From positions 1-44,535 of the IMG/VR virus record IMGVR_UViG_3300025785_000033: a stretch of 44,535 nucleotides of DNA, one strand, 5' to 3'. The notes under the pieces were generated by a model. That model was not told where the DNA came from. It saw nothing but the letters and a program-made list of their open reading frames with translations, and searched no databases. The DNA is from a virus. The stretch's first letter is position 1. The number at the start of each line of letters is the position of its first letter. A program made the translations under genes and the position numbers. This document shows, one piece after another, positions 33,410-39,506 of this stretch.

Positions 33410-33410
33410 G
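33376..33410 (-). repeat. 35-bp direct repeat, copy 2 (vestigial portal start)
   Basis: Partner of 32631-32665, 745 bp apart and in the same orientation. It marks one edge of the inserted segment 32666-33375. Confidence 0.9.
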
Positions 33411-33424
33411 ATCTTAAATCTTTC

Positions 33425-34975
33425 TTAGTAATACGCTGCTTTGCGACGGAAGTAAAGAGGTTCGTCCTTCTCGTCAGAGTCCAGCGCAATGAACCCACCT
33501 TGGCGAAAACGCATCAATGCCTGCGATGTGGTATCCACGTAGTCGTCGTTTTCTCCGTTGGGGAATGACGCCACCTCTTCAATCACCTCGCGTGCCCAGC
33601 GTGTGTCTGGTGCCCAGACCATGCCCGAGGCGAACAAGTCCGAGACTGCATTCAATCGTACCACCTTGTCATTGCCACGACTAGGGTTGGTCTCGTCCAC
33701 GGGGATGCCCATGTTGCGCAGCTCTTGTATTAGTGGAGCGCCAGCGGCCTTCTTTTCCACGATGAACGCATCGGGTTGCCACTGCTTGTAGTGTTTGAGC
33801 GCGGTCTGCTTTAGCTCGGGGAAGGCCATGCGTGCTTTGAAGGCGTCGAGCAAGATGATCTGCGCCTTGTTGTTTTCTTCCTCGTTGTACCAGACGCCCC
33901 ACGTTGTGCAGGCGGAATAGTCGGCGCTGGTCTTTGTCTCGAACGCCGTGTCCCATGACTGGATGATGTAGTCGCAGCGGGGTGGGTCGTCTTGTGGCCA
34001 GATGCGCCAGCTCTTTCTTGAGATGATCGCCGCCGCGTCGGAGGTGGGCTGTTGCATGTACTGGGCGTTCCAGAACTTGGGATCCAAGTTGGCGCGTTTG
34101 GCCTTCAACTGCTCCAGCGGCCACTGTTCTGGCCAGAGTGACTTCTCAACGGTCTCGCCCGTCTCTGGGTCTTCGGACTCAAGGATGGCCGGCAGCTCCA
34201 CGATCTCCCACTGGTCAGCGTCGGGGTTGCGCGTTTGGTAGTCAATGAGTCGGCCAGTGAGGTCGATCAAACTCCAGCGCGTCATGATGACAATGATCGC
34301 CCCGTTAGGCATCAAACGCTGCAACGGCCCAGTTTGGAACCAGTTCCACGCGGTATCAAAGGCCAAGCGGCTGTTGATCTTCACGTCCTGCTCAGAATGA
34401 GGATCGTCAATAACGAACAAATCCGCACCACGCCCAGCAAGAGCGCCGCCCACACCCGCAGCGTAGTACTGGCCACCAGCAGCGGTGCTCCACTTGCCAG
34501 CCGCCTTTTGGTCATCGGCCACCAACGTCTTGGGGAACAGTTCGCGGTACTCATCTGAGTCGATCAAGTTGCGGATGCGCCGCCCAAAGTCTTCGGACAG
34601 ACCCGCAGTGTGCGTGCCCATGATGATCTTCTTCTCTGGGTACTTGCCTAAAAAATAAGCAGGGAACAGGTAGGAGCTGAACTCGGACTTGCCCATCCGT
34701 GGCGCGATGTTGATGATGACGCGCTTCTTGCGCCCCTCGATCACGTCGGTAAATATGCCTGCTAATTTCTTATGGTGCGGCCCAATTTTAAATCCCGGGT
34801 ACACATGTTTAGCAAAGTCCAACATGCCAAGTCTAGCGTTTGACAGAGACATGCGACGCTCACGCTCTTCCAGCATTTCCAACAACTCAAGCTTCTCCGC
34901 GCCCGACATTTTGGGCAGCGCGAACTGGAGGGTCTTGATCTCGACCTCAGTCAGATTCAGGTCGTTGAGTTTCAT
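33425..34975 (-). CDS. terL: Terminase large subunit
   Basis: 516 residues. ATPase: variant Walker A INIAPRMGKSEFSS (about 88-101), Walker B ADLFVIDDPHSEQD (about 184-197), coupling motif IVIMTRWSLIDLTG (about 228-241). RNase-H-like nuclease: IQSWDTAFETKTSADYSACTTWG (Asp342), AFIVEKKAAGAPLIQEL (Glu407), and GENDDYVDTTSQALMRF (Asp478/481). It cuts and translocates the genome into the procapsid through the portal. Start overlaps terS by 29 bp. Motif spacing is that of the TerL subfamily with APRMGKSE common in environmental podoviruses. Confidence 0.95.
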   Translation of the reverse strand: MKLNDLNLTEVEIKTLQFALPKMSGAEKLELLEMLEERERRMSLSNARLGMLDFAKHVYPGFKIGPHHKKLAGIFTDVIEGRKKRVIINIAPRMGKSEFSSYLFPAYFLGKYPEKKIIMGTHTAGLSEDFGRRIRNLIDSDEYRELFPKTLVADDQKAAGKWSTAAGGQYYAAGVGGALAGRGADLFVIDDPHSEQDVKINSRLAFDTAWNWFQTGPLQRLMPNGAIIVIMTRWSLIDLTGRLIDYQTRNPDADQWEIVELPAILESEDPETGETVEKSLWPEQWPLEQLKAKRANLDPKFWNAQYMQQPTSDAAAIISRKSWRIWPQDDPPRCDYIIQSWDTAFETKTSADYSACTTWGVWYNEEENNKAQIILLDAFKARMAFPELKQTALKHYKQWQPDAFIVEKKAAGAPLIQELRNMGIPVDETNPSRGNDKVVRLNAVSDLFASGMVWAPDTRWAREVIEEVASFPNGENDDYVDTTSQALMRFRQGGFIALDSDEKDEPLYFRRKAAYY

Positions 34976-35561
34976 GGTCTACGGTTGTTGGTGAGCGCTC
35001 ACTAACATCGGTCACATTGGCGTCGATGACGCCCATGAACTTGGCCAGCTTGTCTTTGATCTTCTTGTCGATCTCGGCGTCGGGCAACTCGGTCTTCTTG
35101 ACCTCGATGCGTTCGGTGAACAGCCCCACCTCCGTGACCTTGCCCAGCATGTCAAGCGCCTTCAAGCGGATGCGTGCGTCGGGGTGATTGGTCTCTTCCA
35201 AGATTTTGGCCACGGCCATGCCGCGCAACTCTTTGGCCATCTCCACGAACTCCCAGTCGTAGGCGGACAGCATTGTGACCAGATGGCGTACAGCCTCTGG
35301 CGTCTTGAGTTGGGTGAGTTGGGTTTTGGCTTCTGCTGCCGGCGCGGTACCGGCCAGCACACTGAACACTTTCCGGGCGGCGTTGGCGTCGGCTTCTTTG
35401 AGCGTGGCGTTGTCGTCCACGATGCCTAGGCGTTCGAGCCACTCGGTTGTCTTGACTTGTGCGTTGAGCGTTTCATCCGGCTCTGCCCTATCCAAAGGCA
35501 TGGTGCCCCGCGCCGCGTGCGCAGCCACAGGTGGGATGAAGTCAATCAGGTGTTCTAGCAT
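34947..35561 (-). CDS. terS: Terminase small subunit (probable)
   Basis: 204 residues from ATG 35561, chosen because AAGGA lies 5 nt upstream; a GTG at 35603 would add 14 residues without a site. Sequence MLEHLIDFIPPVAAHAARGTMPLDRAEPDETLNAQVKTTEWLERLGIVDD, followed by helices with HEAT-like character (EAVRHLVTMLSAYDWEFVEMAKELRGMAVAKILEETNHPDARIRLKALDMLGKVTEVGLFTER). The ALDMLGKVxEVxLFTER pattern is common in small terminases. Position directly before terL is the main support. Confidence 0.75.
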   Translation of the reverse strand: MLEHLIDFIPPVAAHAARGTMPLDRAEPDETLNAQVKTTEWLERLGIVDDNATLKEADANAARKVFSVLAGTAPAAEAKTQLTQLKTPEAVRHLVTMLSAYDWEFVEMAKELRGMAVAKILEETNHPDARIRLKALDMLGKVTEVGLFTERIEVKKTELPDAEIDKKIKDKLAKFMGVIDANVTDVSERSPTTVDHETQRPESD

Positions 35562-35628
35562 TTGGTCCTTGCGGGTTGCATTCCCGTTGGCGCAAGTGTA
35601 CACTCACTTTTGCAGTGGCGCAATCCAT
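35542..35628 (-). CDS. Possible 28-residue leader ORF before terS
   Basis: ATG 35628 has an excellent SD (TAGGAG, 7 nt). The frame (MDCATAKVSVHLRQRECNPQ…) ends at a TGA inside the start of terS, overlapping it by 20 bp. It may couple translation into terS or be an accident of the site. No homology recognised. Confidence 0.35.
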   Translation of the reverse strand: MDCATAKVSVHLRQRECNPQGPNARTPD

Positions 35629-35661
35629 TGCTTGTCTCCTAGTTGGGGTAAAACCCTTGAC

Positions 35662-35691
35662 GCCCCCGGTAGAAATATCGGGGGCTTTTTT
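35662..35691 (+). terminator. Intrinsic terminator facing the plus strand
   Basis: GCCCCCG and CGGGGGC (7-bp perfect stem, 10-nt loop) followed by six T. No plus-strand gene ends nearby, so it would block antisense transcripts invading or leaving the terminase region. On the minus strand the hairpin lacks a T-tract. It lies between tRNA-Tyr and the terS leader. Confidence 0.7.
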
Positions 35692-35693
35692 AT

Positions 35694-35778
35694 TGGCTGG
35701 CATGACTGGGATCGAACCTACTAAACCGAAGTAACAGATTTACAGTCTGCCGCGCCTCACCATCTGCGCCGCATCCCC
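35694..35778 (-). tRNA. tRNA-Tyr(GTA), somewhat degenerate
   Basis: 85 nt with encoded CCA. D-stem GCGC/GCGC, anticodon arm GCAGA-CTGTAAA-TCTGT (anticodon GTA), and a long variable arm with a TTCG loop as in bacterial class II tRNA-Tyr. T-loop is TTCGATC. Acceptor (GGGGATG/CATGCCA) has two mismatches and the T-stem one mismatch plus two G-U pairs, so decoding activity is uncertain. Reads tyrosine codons TAC/TAT. Confidence 0.7.
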
Positions 35779-35805
35779 GTTGCAGGGATGATCAGTATCG
35801 AAAAT

Positions 35806-35880
35806 TGGTCTGTGCGGCTGGATTCGAACCAGCGACCCCTCGTTTCCAAAACGAGAACGCTACCACTGCGCTACGCACAG
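35806..35880 (-). tRNA. tRNA-Pro(TGG)
   Basis: 75 nt with encoded CCA. All arms pair well: acceptor CTGTGCG/CGCACAG, D-arm GCGC/GCGT, anticodon arm CTCGT-TTTGGAA-ACGAG (anticodon TGG, codon CCA family), T-arm GCTGG-TTCGAAT-CCAGC. It is placed at the head of the minus-strand late region, 27 nt upstream of tRNA-Tyr, so both may be processed from the late transcript leader. Confidence 0.93.
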
Positions 35881-36050
35881 AGATCTTGGGTTCCGGTTGG
35901 ATTGGGGTTTTCATGATGTTGCGGATTGTAAACTTATTTTGGCGTGTTGGATACTTAAAAGTTGTTGGTTGGGCCCGACTCACTATGCGGTGTGGCCACA
36001 CGCGGAACTTAATCGCGCTGCCGGGGGCGGGTTATCACAACCAACACGAC

Positions 36051-36109
36051 TGAGGACTGGTAGGGGGCACTGCCCTTCTATGCTCCGGCACTCTCGGAGC
36101 CAATCCTCA
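36051..36109. ncRNA. Compact folded element (RNA-like)
   Basis: TGAGGA (36051) pairs with TCCTCA (36104), enclosing a GGGC/GCCC hairpin and the hairpin GCTCCG-GCACTCT-CGGAGC. Strand is undetermined. It is too short for a full tRNA and lacks a T-arm. Possible tRNA remnant or phage small RNA. Confidence 0.3.
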
Positions 36110-36121
36110 TGCGTCTTGGTT

Positions 36122-36193
36122 GTTGGTGTCTGGGATTTGCACCCAGTTGCCTACCCTTGTCAGGTTGTGCTTCGCTAGAGCACCCCCACCAAC
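36122..36193 (-). pseudogene. tRNA-like pseudogene (72 nt)
   Basis: On the minus strand: acceptor GTTGGTG/CACCAAC (7 bp), D-like stem GTGC/GCAC, T-like arm CTGGG-TGCAAAT-CCCAG. The anticodon segment ACAACCTGACAAGGGTAGG resembles a valine GAC arm with a deletion and cannot form a normal 5-bp stem with a 7-nt loop. The T-loop lacks TTC. Probably decayed. Confidence 0.4.
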
Positions 36194-36211
36194 AAACATA
36201 GTGTACACCGT

Positions 36212-36241
36212 TTGACAAGAGATGTTTGGATTTTTTATAAA
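36212..36241 (+). promoter_or_regulatory. Candidate sigma70 promoter, plus strand
   Basis: TTGACA, 18-bp spacer, TATAAA. It points toward the early genes, 265 bp upstream of the first ATG. The intervening 36242-36422 has no supportable gene. Confidence 0.5.
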
Positions 36242-36422
36242 AAGTTTGTGGGTAGGGTCATTAGACAAAAAGTTATAAAAATCTACAAAGTGGTTACGGA
36301 ACAGTGTTCATGGTTTCATGGTCGGCATGGTCAAAAAGGGGGTTCTGGGGGTACGGTGGGGTCTTTGGTTCCAAGATTACGCCGCTACCACGCCGCCAAG
36401 TAGCCCTTAGTTCTACCCCTCA

Positions 36423-36431
36423 TGCTATAAT
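36423..36431 (+). promoter_or_regulatory. Extended -10 promoter of the early region
   Basis: TGCTATAAT, a perfect extended -10 box without a clear -35. Predicted start is near 36438. The leader contains an inverted repeat TAACGAA/TTCGTTA (36437-36443, 36459-36465) and then palindrome copy 1. A very similar box (TGCTATACT) precedes the gene at 38012. Confidence 0.6.
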
Positions 36432-36466
36432 GAGTGTAACGAATCGGAATGGTTCTGGTTCGTTAT

Positions 36467-36483
36467 GGGGTCACGTTGACCCC
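36467..36483. repeat. GGGGTCA-CGT-TGACCCC palindrome, copy 1
   Basis: Perfect 7-bp arms. It lies in the leader between the extended -10 box and the first early ATG (36506), followed by GAATCTTTTAAAGG that includes the ribosome site. Confidence 0.92.
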
Positions 36484-36505
36484 GAATCTTTTAAAGGTAC
36501 ACATC

Positions 36506-36910
36506 ATGACTACTCTCAATACTCTCATCACCACTCTGCTCAAAACAGATGACAAGCAACAACTCACCGTTGACCAAATTGCGGCAGAGGCGGCGCGAAT
36601 CACGTTTGACGAATACCGCGCCATTGTCGTGGCCGTTTGTGAAAAGCATTACACCGTAAAAGCCCATAAGTCCAAGCAAGGCGACTACCTCACATTCACC
36701 AAGGAATCCGCGCCTGAGCAAAAAATGACGCGTTTGCTCAAGTTGCACCCTAACCGCCCCCAAGGTAAAGCACCCACGCAATCACGCAAGGTTGTCGCGC
36801 CCAAGGCATTGGTGTCTAGCGTGACCAAAGAAGTTATCGCGGCAGGCTTGACCAAGGCCGAATTCAATGCCTTTATCGTGGCGTTGAAGGCTTCGGTGTC
36901 GTTTGAATGA
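36506..36910 (+). CDS. First early gene, unknown basic protein
   Basis: 134 residues from ATG 36506 (AAAGG upstream). MTTLNTLITTLLKTDDKQQLTVDQIAAEAARITFDEYRAIVVAVCEKHYTVKAHKSKQGDYLTFTKE: the first 65 residues look like a small helical, possibly winged-helix, domain. A basic linker and a helix (TKEVIAAGLTKAEFNAFIVALKAS) follow. Strong promoter and first position suggest a host-takeover or regulatory role, by inference only. Confidence 0.72.
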   Translation: MTTLNTLITTLLKTDDKQQLTVDQIAAEAARITFDEYRAIVVAVCEKHYTVKAHKSKQGDYLTFTKESAPEQKMTRLLKLHPNRPQGKAPTQSRKVVAPKALVSSVTKEVIAAGLTKAEFNAFIVALKASVSFE

Positions 36911-36913
36911 TTG

Positions 36914-36930
36914 GGGGTCACGCTGACCCC
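36914..36930. repeat. GGGGTCA-CGC-TGACCCC palindrome, copy 2
   Basis: Starts 4 nt after the stop of the first early gene. Flanks extend the dyad (TTG…GAA). Confidence 0.92.
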
Positions 36931-36939
36931 GAAAACGTG

Positions 36940-36967
36940 GCGGCGCGGGAATGTGAGGCCGCGCCGC
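36940..36967 (+). other. GC-rich hairpin after palindrome copy 2
   Basis: GCGGCGCGG and CCGCGCCGC, 9-bp perfect stem with a 10-nt loop, no T-tract. It is flanked by a direct repeat AAAACGTG (36932-36939 and 36973-36980). Precedes the zinc-finger gene. Confidence 0.7.
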
Positions 36968-37000
36968 TGTTCCAAAACGTGTCAAGCACAAAGGTAAACC

Positions 37001-37195
37001 ATGCACCACTGCACAAAATGCGGCGATGCCGTGCGCCCACAACGCTGGGCGTTGGGCTTCAAACTCTGCCTATCCTGCGGCGAAACCCACGCGCAACAAC
37101 GCCGCCACACTGTTGTTCCCCTGAACAAATCAAACTACATCATGGTGACTGACCTTGCCATGCTCTCTCAACTTAACCCCAAACGCACGACCTGA
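37001..37195 (+). CDS. Small zinc-finger phage protein
   Basis: 64 residues. HHCTKCGDAVRPQRWALGFKLCLSCGETHAQQRRHTVVPLNKSNYIMVTD has two CxxC knuckles (C4/C7 and C23/C26). The remainder (VPLNKSNYIMVTDLAMLSQLNPK) matches a conserved small phage protein type found in early regions. Likely nucleic-acid or protein binding. SD AAAGGT. Confidence 0.8.
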   Translation: MHHCTKCGDAVRPQRWALGFKLCLSCGETHAQQRRHTVVPLNKSNYIMVTDLAMLSQLNPKRTT

Positions 37196-37205
37196 AAGGT
37201 ATCCC

Positions 37206-37382
37206 ATGACTTCCAAACTCGCGCTGGCCTATTCGCTGGCAATAACAACACTTCTATTCGGCTTGGCTGTTGGCGTCTCTGGCCTTGCTCAATACGAGGG
37301 CGGCTACCTTTGGCTCACTCTCACCATTGGTTGCCCCTTCCTCCTCGGCTCGGTTCTCACCCTCTTAATCAACGAATTCTAA
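37206..37382 (+). CDS. Small membrane protein, two transmembrane helices
   Basis: 58 residues from ATG 37206 (GAAAGGT upstream). Hydrophobic segments at about 6-27 (LALAYSLAITTLLFGLAVGVSGL) and about 34-54 (LWLTLTIGCPFLLGSVLTLLI). It could be an early inner-membrane protein, for example for superinfection exclusion; a holin is less likely since lysis genes are elsewhere. Confidence 0.68.
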   Translation: MTSKLALAYSLAITTLLFGLAVGVSGLAQYEGGYLWLTLTIGCPFLLGSVLTLLINEF

Positions 37383-37391
37383 GGACTCATC

Positions 37392-37622
37392 ATGCGCAAT
37401 ACAACACAACCCACAATCGAACACATGGGCACGTTCACCTTCCCTATCCACGGCGAATACAACGTCATGTACTACTACCCCAAAGGCAAAGCACAACCCG
37501 ACTTCTTTCTTGTCAACGTCTATCGCAAGAACAGTTCACGCGGCCTATGCTTGAGTGGTGAAGCCGCCTTCGAAGCATGGCTAGAGAAGATGCAAGCTCC
37601 CATTCAAATGAAGCTGTGCTAA
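37392..37622 (+). CDS. Unknown small early protein
   Basis: 76 residues, SD AAGGA. FTFPIHGEYNVMYYYPKGKAQPDFFLVNVYRKNSSRGLCLSGEAAFEAWLEKMQ looks like a compact alpha/beta fold. No family recognised. Closely spaced (9 nt) after the membrane protein gene. Confidence 0.68.
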   Translation: MRNTTQPTIEHMGTFTFPIHGEYNVMYYYPKGKAQPDFFLVNVYRKNSSRGLCLSGEAAFEAWLEKMQAPIQMKLC

Positions 37623-37625
37623 TTG

Positions 37626-37642
37626 GGGGTCAACCTGACCCC
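37626..37642. repeat. GGGGTCA-ACC-TGACCCC palindrome, copy 3
   Basis: Starts 4 nt past the preceding stop and marks the left border of the origin-like segment. Confidence 0.92.
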
Positions 37643-37647
37643 AAAAG

Positions 37648-37689
37648 GTGCGATATCCCTAAAAATCAAGGTAGGAGTGGATATCGCAC
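37648..37689. repeat. 11-bp perfect inverted repeat
   Basis: GTGCGATATCC (37648-37658) and GGATATCGCAC (37679-37689), 20-nt spacer. It can form a hairpin directly after palindrome copy 3. Confidence 0.88.
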
Positions 37690-37693
37690 ATTG

Positions 37694-37942
37694 GACAACA
37701 CTTCGGACACGCGGCAACCCGCATGGGCATTGGCTCTAGGTTAAAGCGTGTCCTAATATAATATCTATTAAAGTATATTCATATATATAGACAAGTGTTT
37801 ATTTGTTTGTTGTCCTTTGTCTTTGGCTAACCTTGGCTTAACCTTTAAACCCATTAGTATTGTTTTTAAACGATATAAAGTTGGACACTTTTTGCAAGAA
37901 ACCTAGCAACCATGCGGATTTTGGCGTGTCCGAAGTGTTGTC
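37694..37942. repeat. 19-bp perfect inverted repeat pair enclosing the AT-rich core
   Basis: GACAACACTTCGGACACGC at 37694-37712 and its exact reverse complement at 37924-37942, 211 bp apart. Each arm contains two GGACA-type motifs and TTCGGA. Such long exact arms are not expected by chance. Confidence 0.92.
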
Positions 37943-37969
37943 TACTTTGCGGTATCCAGCCCCAATACC

Positions 37970-37978
37970 TGCTATACT
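37970..37978 (+). promoter_or_regulatory. Extended -10 promoter
   Basis: TGCTATACT, differing at one position from the box at 36423. Predicted start near 37985, 27 nt before ATG 38012. Confidence 0.5.
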
Positions 37979-38011
37979 TGCCCGACATTGTTTTTTAACA
38001 GGAGATATCTG

Positions 38012-38815
38012 ATGTACTACAAGCACAGGCAATATATGGGTATGACGCAAAACGAATTGCTCACCCACCTGACCCGACAAAAGAAACCACCCCTCGTGAT
38101 TGAAACCATCATGAAAACTGTGGCCGAACAACAACGCAAACTGCGAACCGAGCGCATCACGCGGATACAACACGACCTATTGTGGGCGCCAATCATTGAC
38201 CCCGCCAAGCATGAACTACGCATTGTCGAGCGTATGCGTTGCACGAACACCGAAGATATCCCACGCCAAGAAGCATTGGATAGGTACGCCGAAGTACTGC
38301 GCGAACTGCTCGGGGTGCTGACTCTTGCGCGGCGCAAGCATGGCGTTGTGCCTTCCAAGCTACGAGAAAAGCTAGAGCGCAAGGGAATTCCTATTCCCAA
38401 CAAAGGCCACCACTGGGTCGATTGGGTATCCGAGAGCGACAAGGCCGAGGTGCGTGCGTTGTTCGATGCCATACCGTACAAGCAATACGCCAAACGCAAG
38501 ACGCCCTTCGAGCGCACGATACCCAAGGGTGAGGGCTGGCGCGACAAACGCAACAAGCTACAAAAACGCACAGAACTAGAGTTGGCTAAAGCCGAGCACG
38601 ACCTGCTCGCTATCCGCATGATGAAGATGGAAGACAAGAGCGCCGCCATACGCAAGCGCATAGCCAAGCACGAAGACTCTATTGCCAAGATGAGGCAGGT
38701 GTTGTTGTGGGTACGTGACGCCGAGGAAGGCGAAGCCTTGCCGCCAACATGGAGTGGGTACTACCTGACACGCGAGGAGTTCGCGCAAACGCCAACCATT
38801 CTGGAACGCCTTTAA
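38012..38815 (+). CDS. Unknown basic helical protein next to the origin-like segment
   Basis: 267 residues from ATG 38012 (AGGAG upstream; a frame start at 37988 lacks a site). Basic and mostly helical: RKLRTERITRIQHDLLWAPIIDPAKHELRIVERMRC, ARRKHGVVPSKLREKLERKGIPIPNKGHHWVDWVSESDKAEVRALFDAI, and a coiled coil (ELELAKAEHDLLAIRMMKMEDKSAAIRKRIAKHEDSIAKMRQVLLW). It is the first gene after the GGACA-motif region, so DNA binding there is worth testing. Family not recognised. Confidence 0.7.
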   Translation: MYYKHRQYMGMTQNELLTHLTRQKKPPLVIETIMKTVAEQQRKLRTERITRIQHDLLWAPIIDPAKHELRIVERMRCTNTEDIPRQEALDRYAEVLRELLGVLTLARRKHGVVPSKLREKLERKGIPIPNKGHHWVDWVSESDKAEVRALFDAIPYKQYAKRKTPFERTIPKGEGWRDKRNKLQKRTELELAKAEHDLLAIRMMKMEDKSAAIRKRIAKHEDSIAKMRQVLLWVRDAEEGEALPPTWSGYYLTREEFAQTPTILERL

Positions 38816-38848
38816 CGGATGTCAATTTTTAGGGGTCAACGTGACCCC
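38813..38848. repeat. Composite stop-codon module with palindrome copy 4
   Basis: TAACGGATGTCA (stop codon of the previous gene included) followed by a T-rich linker and GGGGTCA-ACG-TGACCCC (38832-38848). The segment from the stop codon onward is about 85% identical over 41 bp to 42588-42628. Confidence 0.88.
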
Positions 38849-38854
38849 GAATCG

Positions 38855-38886
38855 GGGAGCGCATGGTTTAGCCGCGCCGCGCTCCC
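38855..38886 (+). other. GC-rich hairpin after palindrome copy 4
   Basis: GGGAGCGC and GCGCTCCC, 8-bp stem with a 16-nt loop. Lies between copy 4 and the ribosome site of the gene at 38918. Confidence 0.65.
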
Positions 38887-38917
38887 TGCCTGTACTAGCT
38901 GGCCGAAAGGGAATTGT

Positions 38918-39097
38918 ATGAGTCAAGAAACGAGTACCAACCAACCCATTGAAGGGTTTGAGTACCGCGTGTACACGCAAGACGGTGAGTTGTTGCTGGT
39001 GACTAACAAGTACCGCATAGCCAACGACTACGCGCTGGGATACCAAACACGCACAGGCGAGACGGTGGTTGTGAAAACTAACAGAAAGGAGAACTAA
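38918..39097 (+). CDS. Unknown small early protein
   Basis: 59 residues from ATG 38918 (GAAAGGGAA upstream). IEGFEYRVYTQDGELLLVTNKYRIANDYALGYQTRTGETVVVKTNRKEN: predicted beta-rich, similar in style to small phage early proteins. Directly abuts the next ATG. Confidence 0.66.
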   Translation: MSQETSTNQPIEGFEYRVYTQDGELLLVTNKYRIANDYALGYQTRTGETVVVKTNRKEN

Positions 39098-39430
39098 ATG
39101 GAAAACTTCTTTGAGAAATTTCACGGGCGCGAACTGCGCCGCCTCATCAAGTGCATCACCAAGCTAGAGGCCGAAGGCTTGACCACCACTAGGTACACAG
39201 ACGCAGGTATCAACCCTAACTCGGGCAATGTGTATGTGTATGACGAAGGATGGAGCGCGTGTATCTTCATTGGTAGCGAAGGCTCAGAACCAACGTGGTG
39301 CTACCCATGTTTCGAGTGCGGAGAAGAACATATGTTCGACACGCATAAAGAAGCGCAGGAGTACGAGCAGACCTACGACCACCAATGCAAATCGTGTAAC
39401 CCAAAAGAAAGAGAGGAGATCACAAAGTGA
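39098..39430 (+). CDS. Unknown early protein with Cys-rich putative zinc site
   Basis: 110 residues, SD AAGGAG. N-terminal helix FFEKFHGRELRRLIKCITKLEAEG, beta segment NVYVYDEGWSACIFIG, then WCYPCFECGEEHMFDTHKEAQEYEQTYDHQCKSCNPKE with two CxxC groups that could bind zinc. Stop TGA forms the start of TGACGGGTGTCA. Function unknown. Confidence 0.68.
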   Translation: MENFFEKFHGRELRRLIKCITKLEAEGLTTTRYTDAGINPNSGNVYVYDEGWSACIFIGSEGSEPTWCYPCFECGEEHMFDTHKEAQEYEQTYDHQCKSCNPKEREEITK

Positions 39431-39439
39431 CGGGTGTCA
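39428..39439. repeat. TGACGGGTGTCA element embedding a stop codon
   Basis: TGAC-GGGT-GTCA dyad including the stop codon; identical 12-mer at 42588-42599 and a variant at 38813-38824. Confidence 0.85.
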
Positions 39440-39458
39440 GTCCCTTACTGACGTTTTT
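39436..39458 (+). terminator. Intrinsic terminator
   Basis: GTCAGT-CCCTT-ACTGAC (6-bp stem) followed by GTTTTT, 5 nt after the stop of the 110-residue gene. It directly precedes palindrome copy 5, so expression of the amidoligase probably depends on readthrough or on a start within the short gap. Confidence 0.75.
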
Positions 39459-39459
39459 A

Positions 39460-39476
39460 GGGGTCAAGCTGACCCC
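39460..39476. repeat. GGGGTCA-AGC-TGACCCC palindrome, copy 5
   Basis: Perfect arms; lies between the terminator and the ribosome site of the amidoligase gene (ATG 39507). Confidence 0.92.
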
Positions 39477-39506
39477 AAATGTTTTTCATCAACTAGGAGA
39501 ATTCAA

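Larger units (their letters stand above)
35881..36211. other. Non-coding junction with alternating complementary arms
   Basis: No gene is supportable here. Alternating GTTGTTGG-type and CCAACA-type arms occur at about 35959, 36036, 36117 and 36186, so each neighbouring pair can close a 70-95-nt folded domain. Internal GC hairpins lie between them, such as GCTCCG/CGGAGC at 36082-36100. It looks like a row of degenerate tRNA-like units next to the two tRNA genes. Confidence 0.45.
37643..38011. other. Origin-like non-coding segment
   Basis: About 370 bp without a gene, the longest gap of the early arm. Contents in order: an 11-bp inverted repeat (37648/37679), a 19-bp perfect inverted repeat (37694/37924), an AT-rich core (37753-37800, nearly all A/T), and six GGACA-type motifs: 37693, 37705, 37746 (inverted), 37808 (inverted), 37883, 37924 (inverted). 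A promoter box is at its right end. Iterons plus an unwinding-prone core suggest a replication origin or a complex operator; no initiator gene is identified. Confidence 0.55.

Noticed and set aside
34947-35603. GTG 35603 as the terS start
   Set aside because: No ribosome site there; ATG 35561 has AAGGA at good spacing.
36122-36193. Functional tRNA-Val(GAC)
   Set aside because: The anticodon arm cannot form the normal 5-bp stem with 7-nt loop, the T-loop lacks TTC and no CCA end fits; kept only as a tRNA-like pseudogene.
35805-36403. Plus-strand open frames across the tRNA genes and the junction
   Set aside because: They cross sound tRNA-Pro sequence or folded non-coding sequence, have no good ribosome sites and give no recognisable protein.
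36467-39476. Resemblance of GGTCA-N3-TGACC to the eukaryotic estrogen response element
   Set aside because: A chance match of a short dyad; no relevance in a phage.
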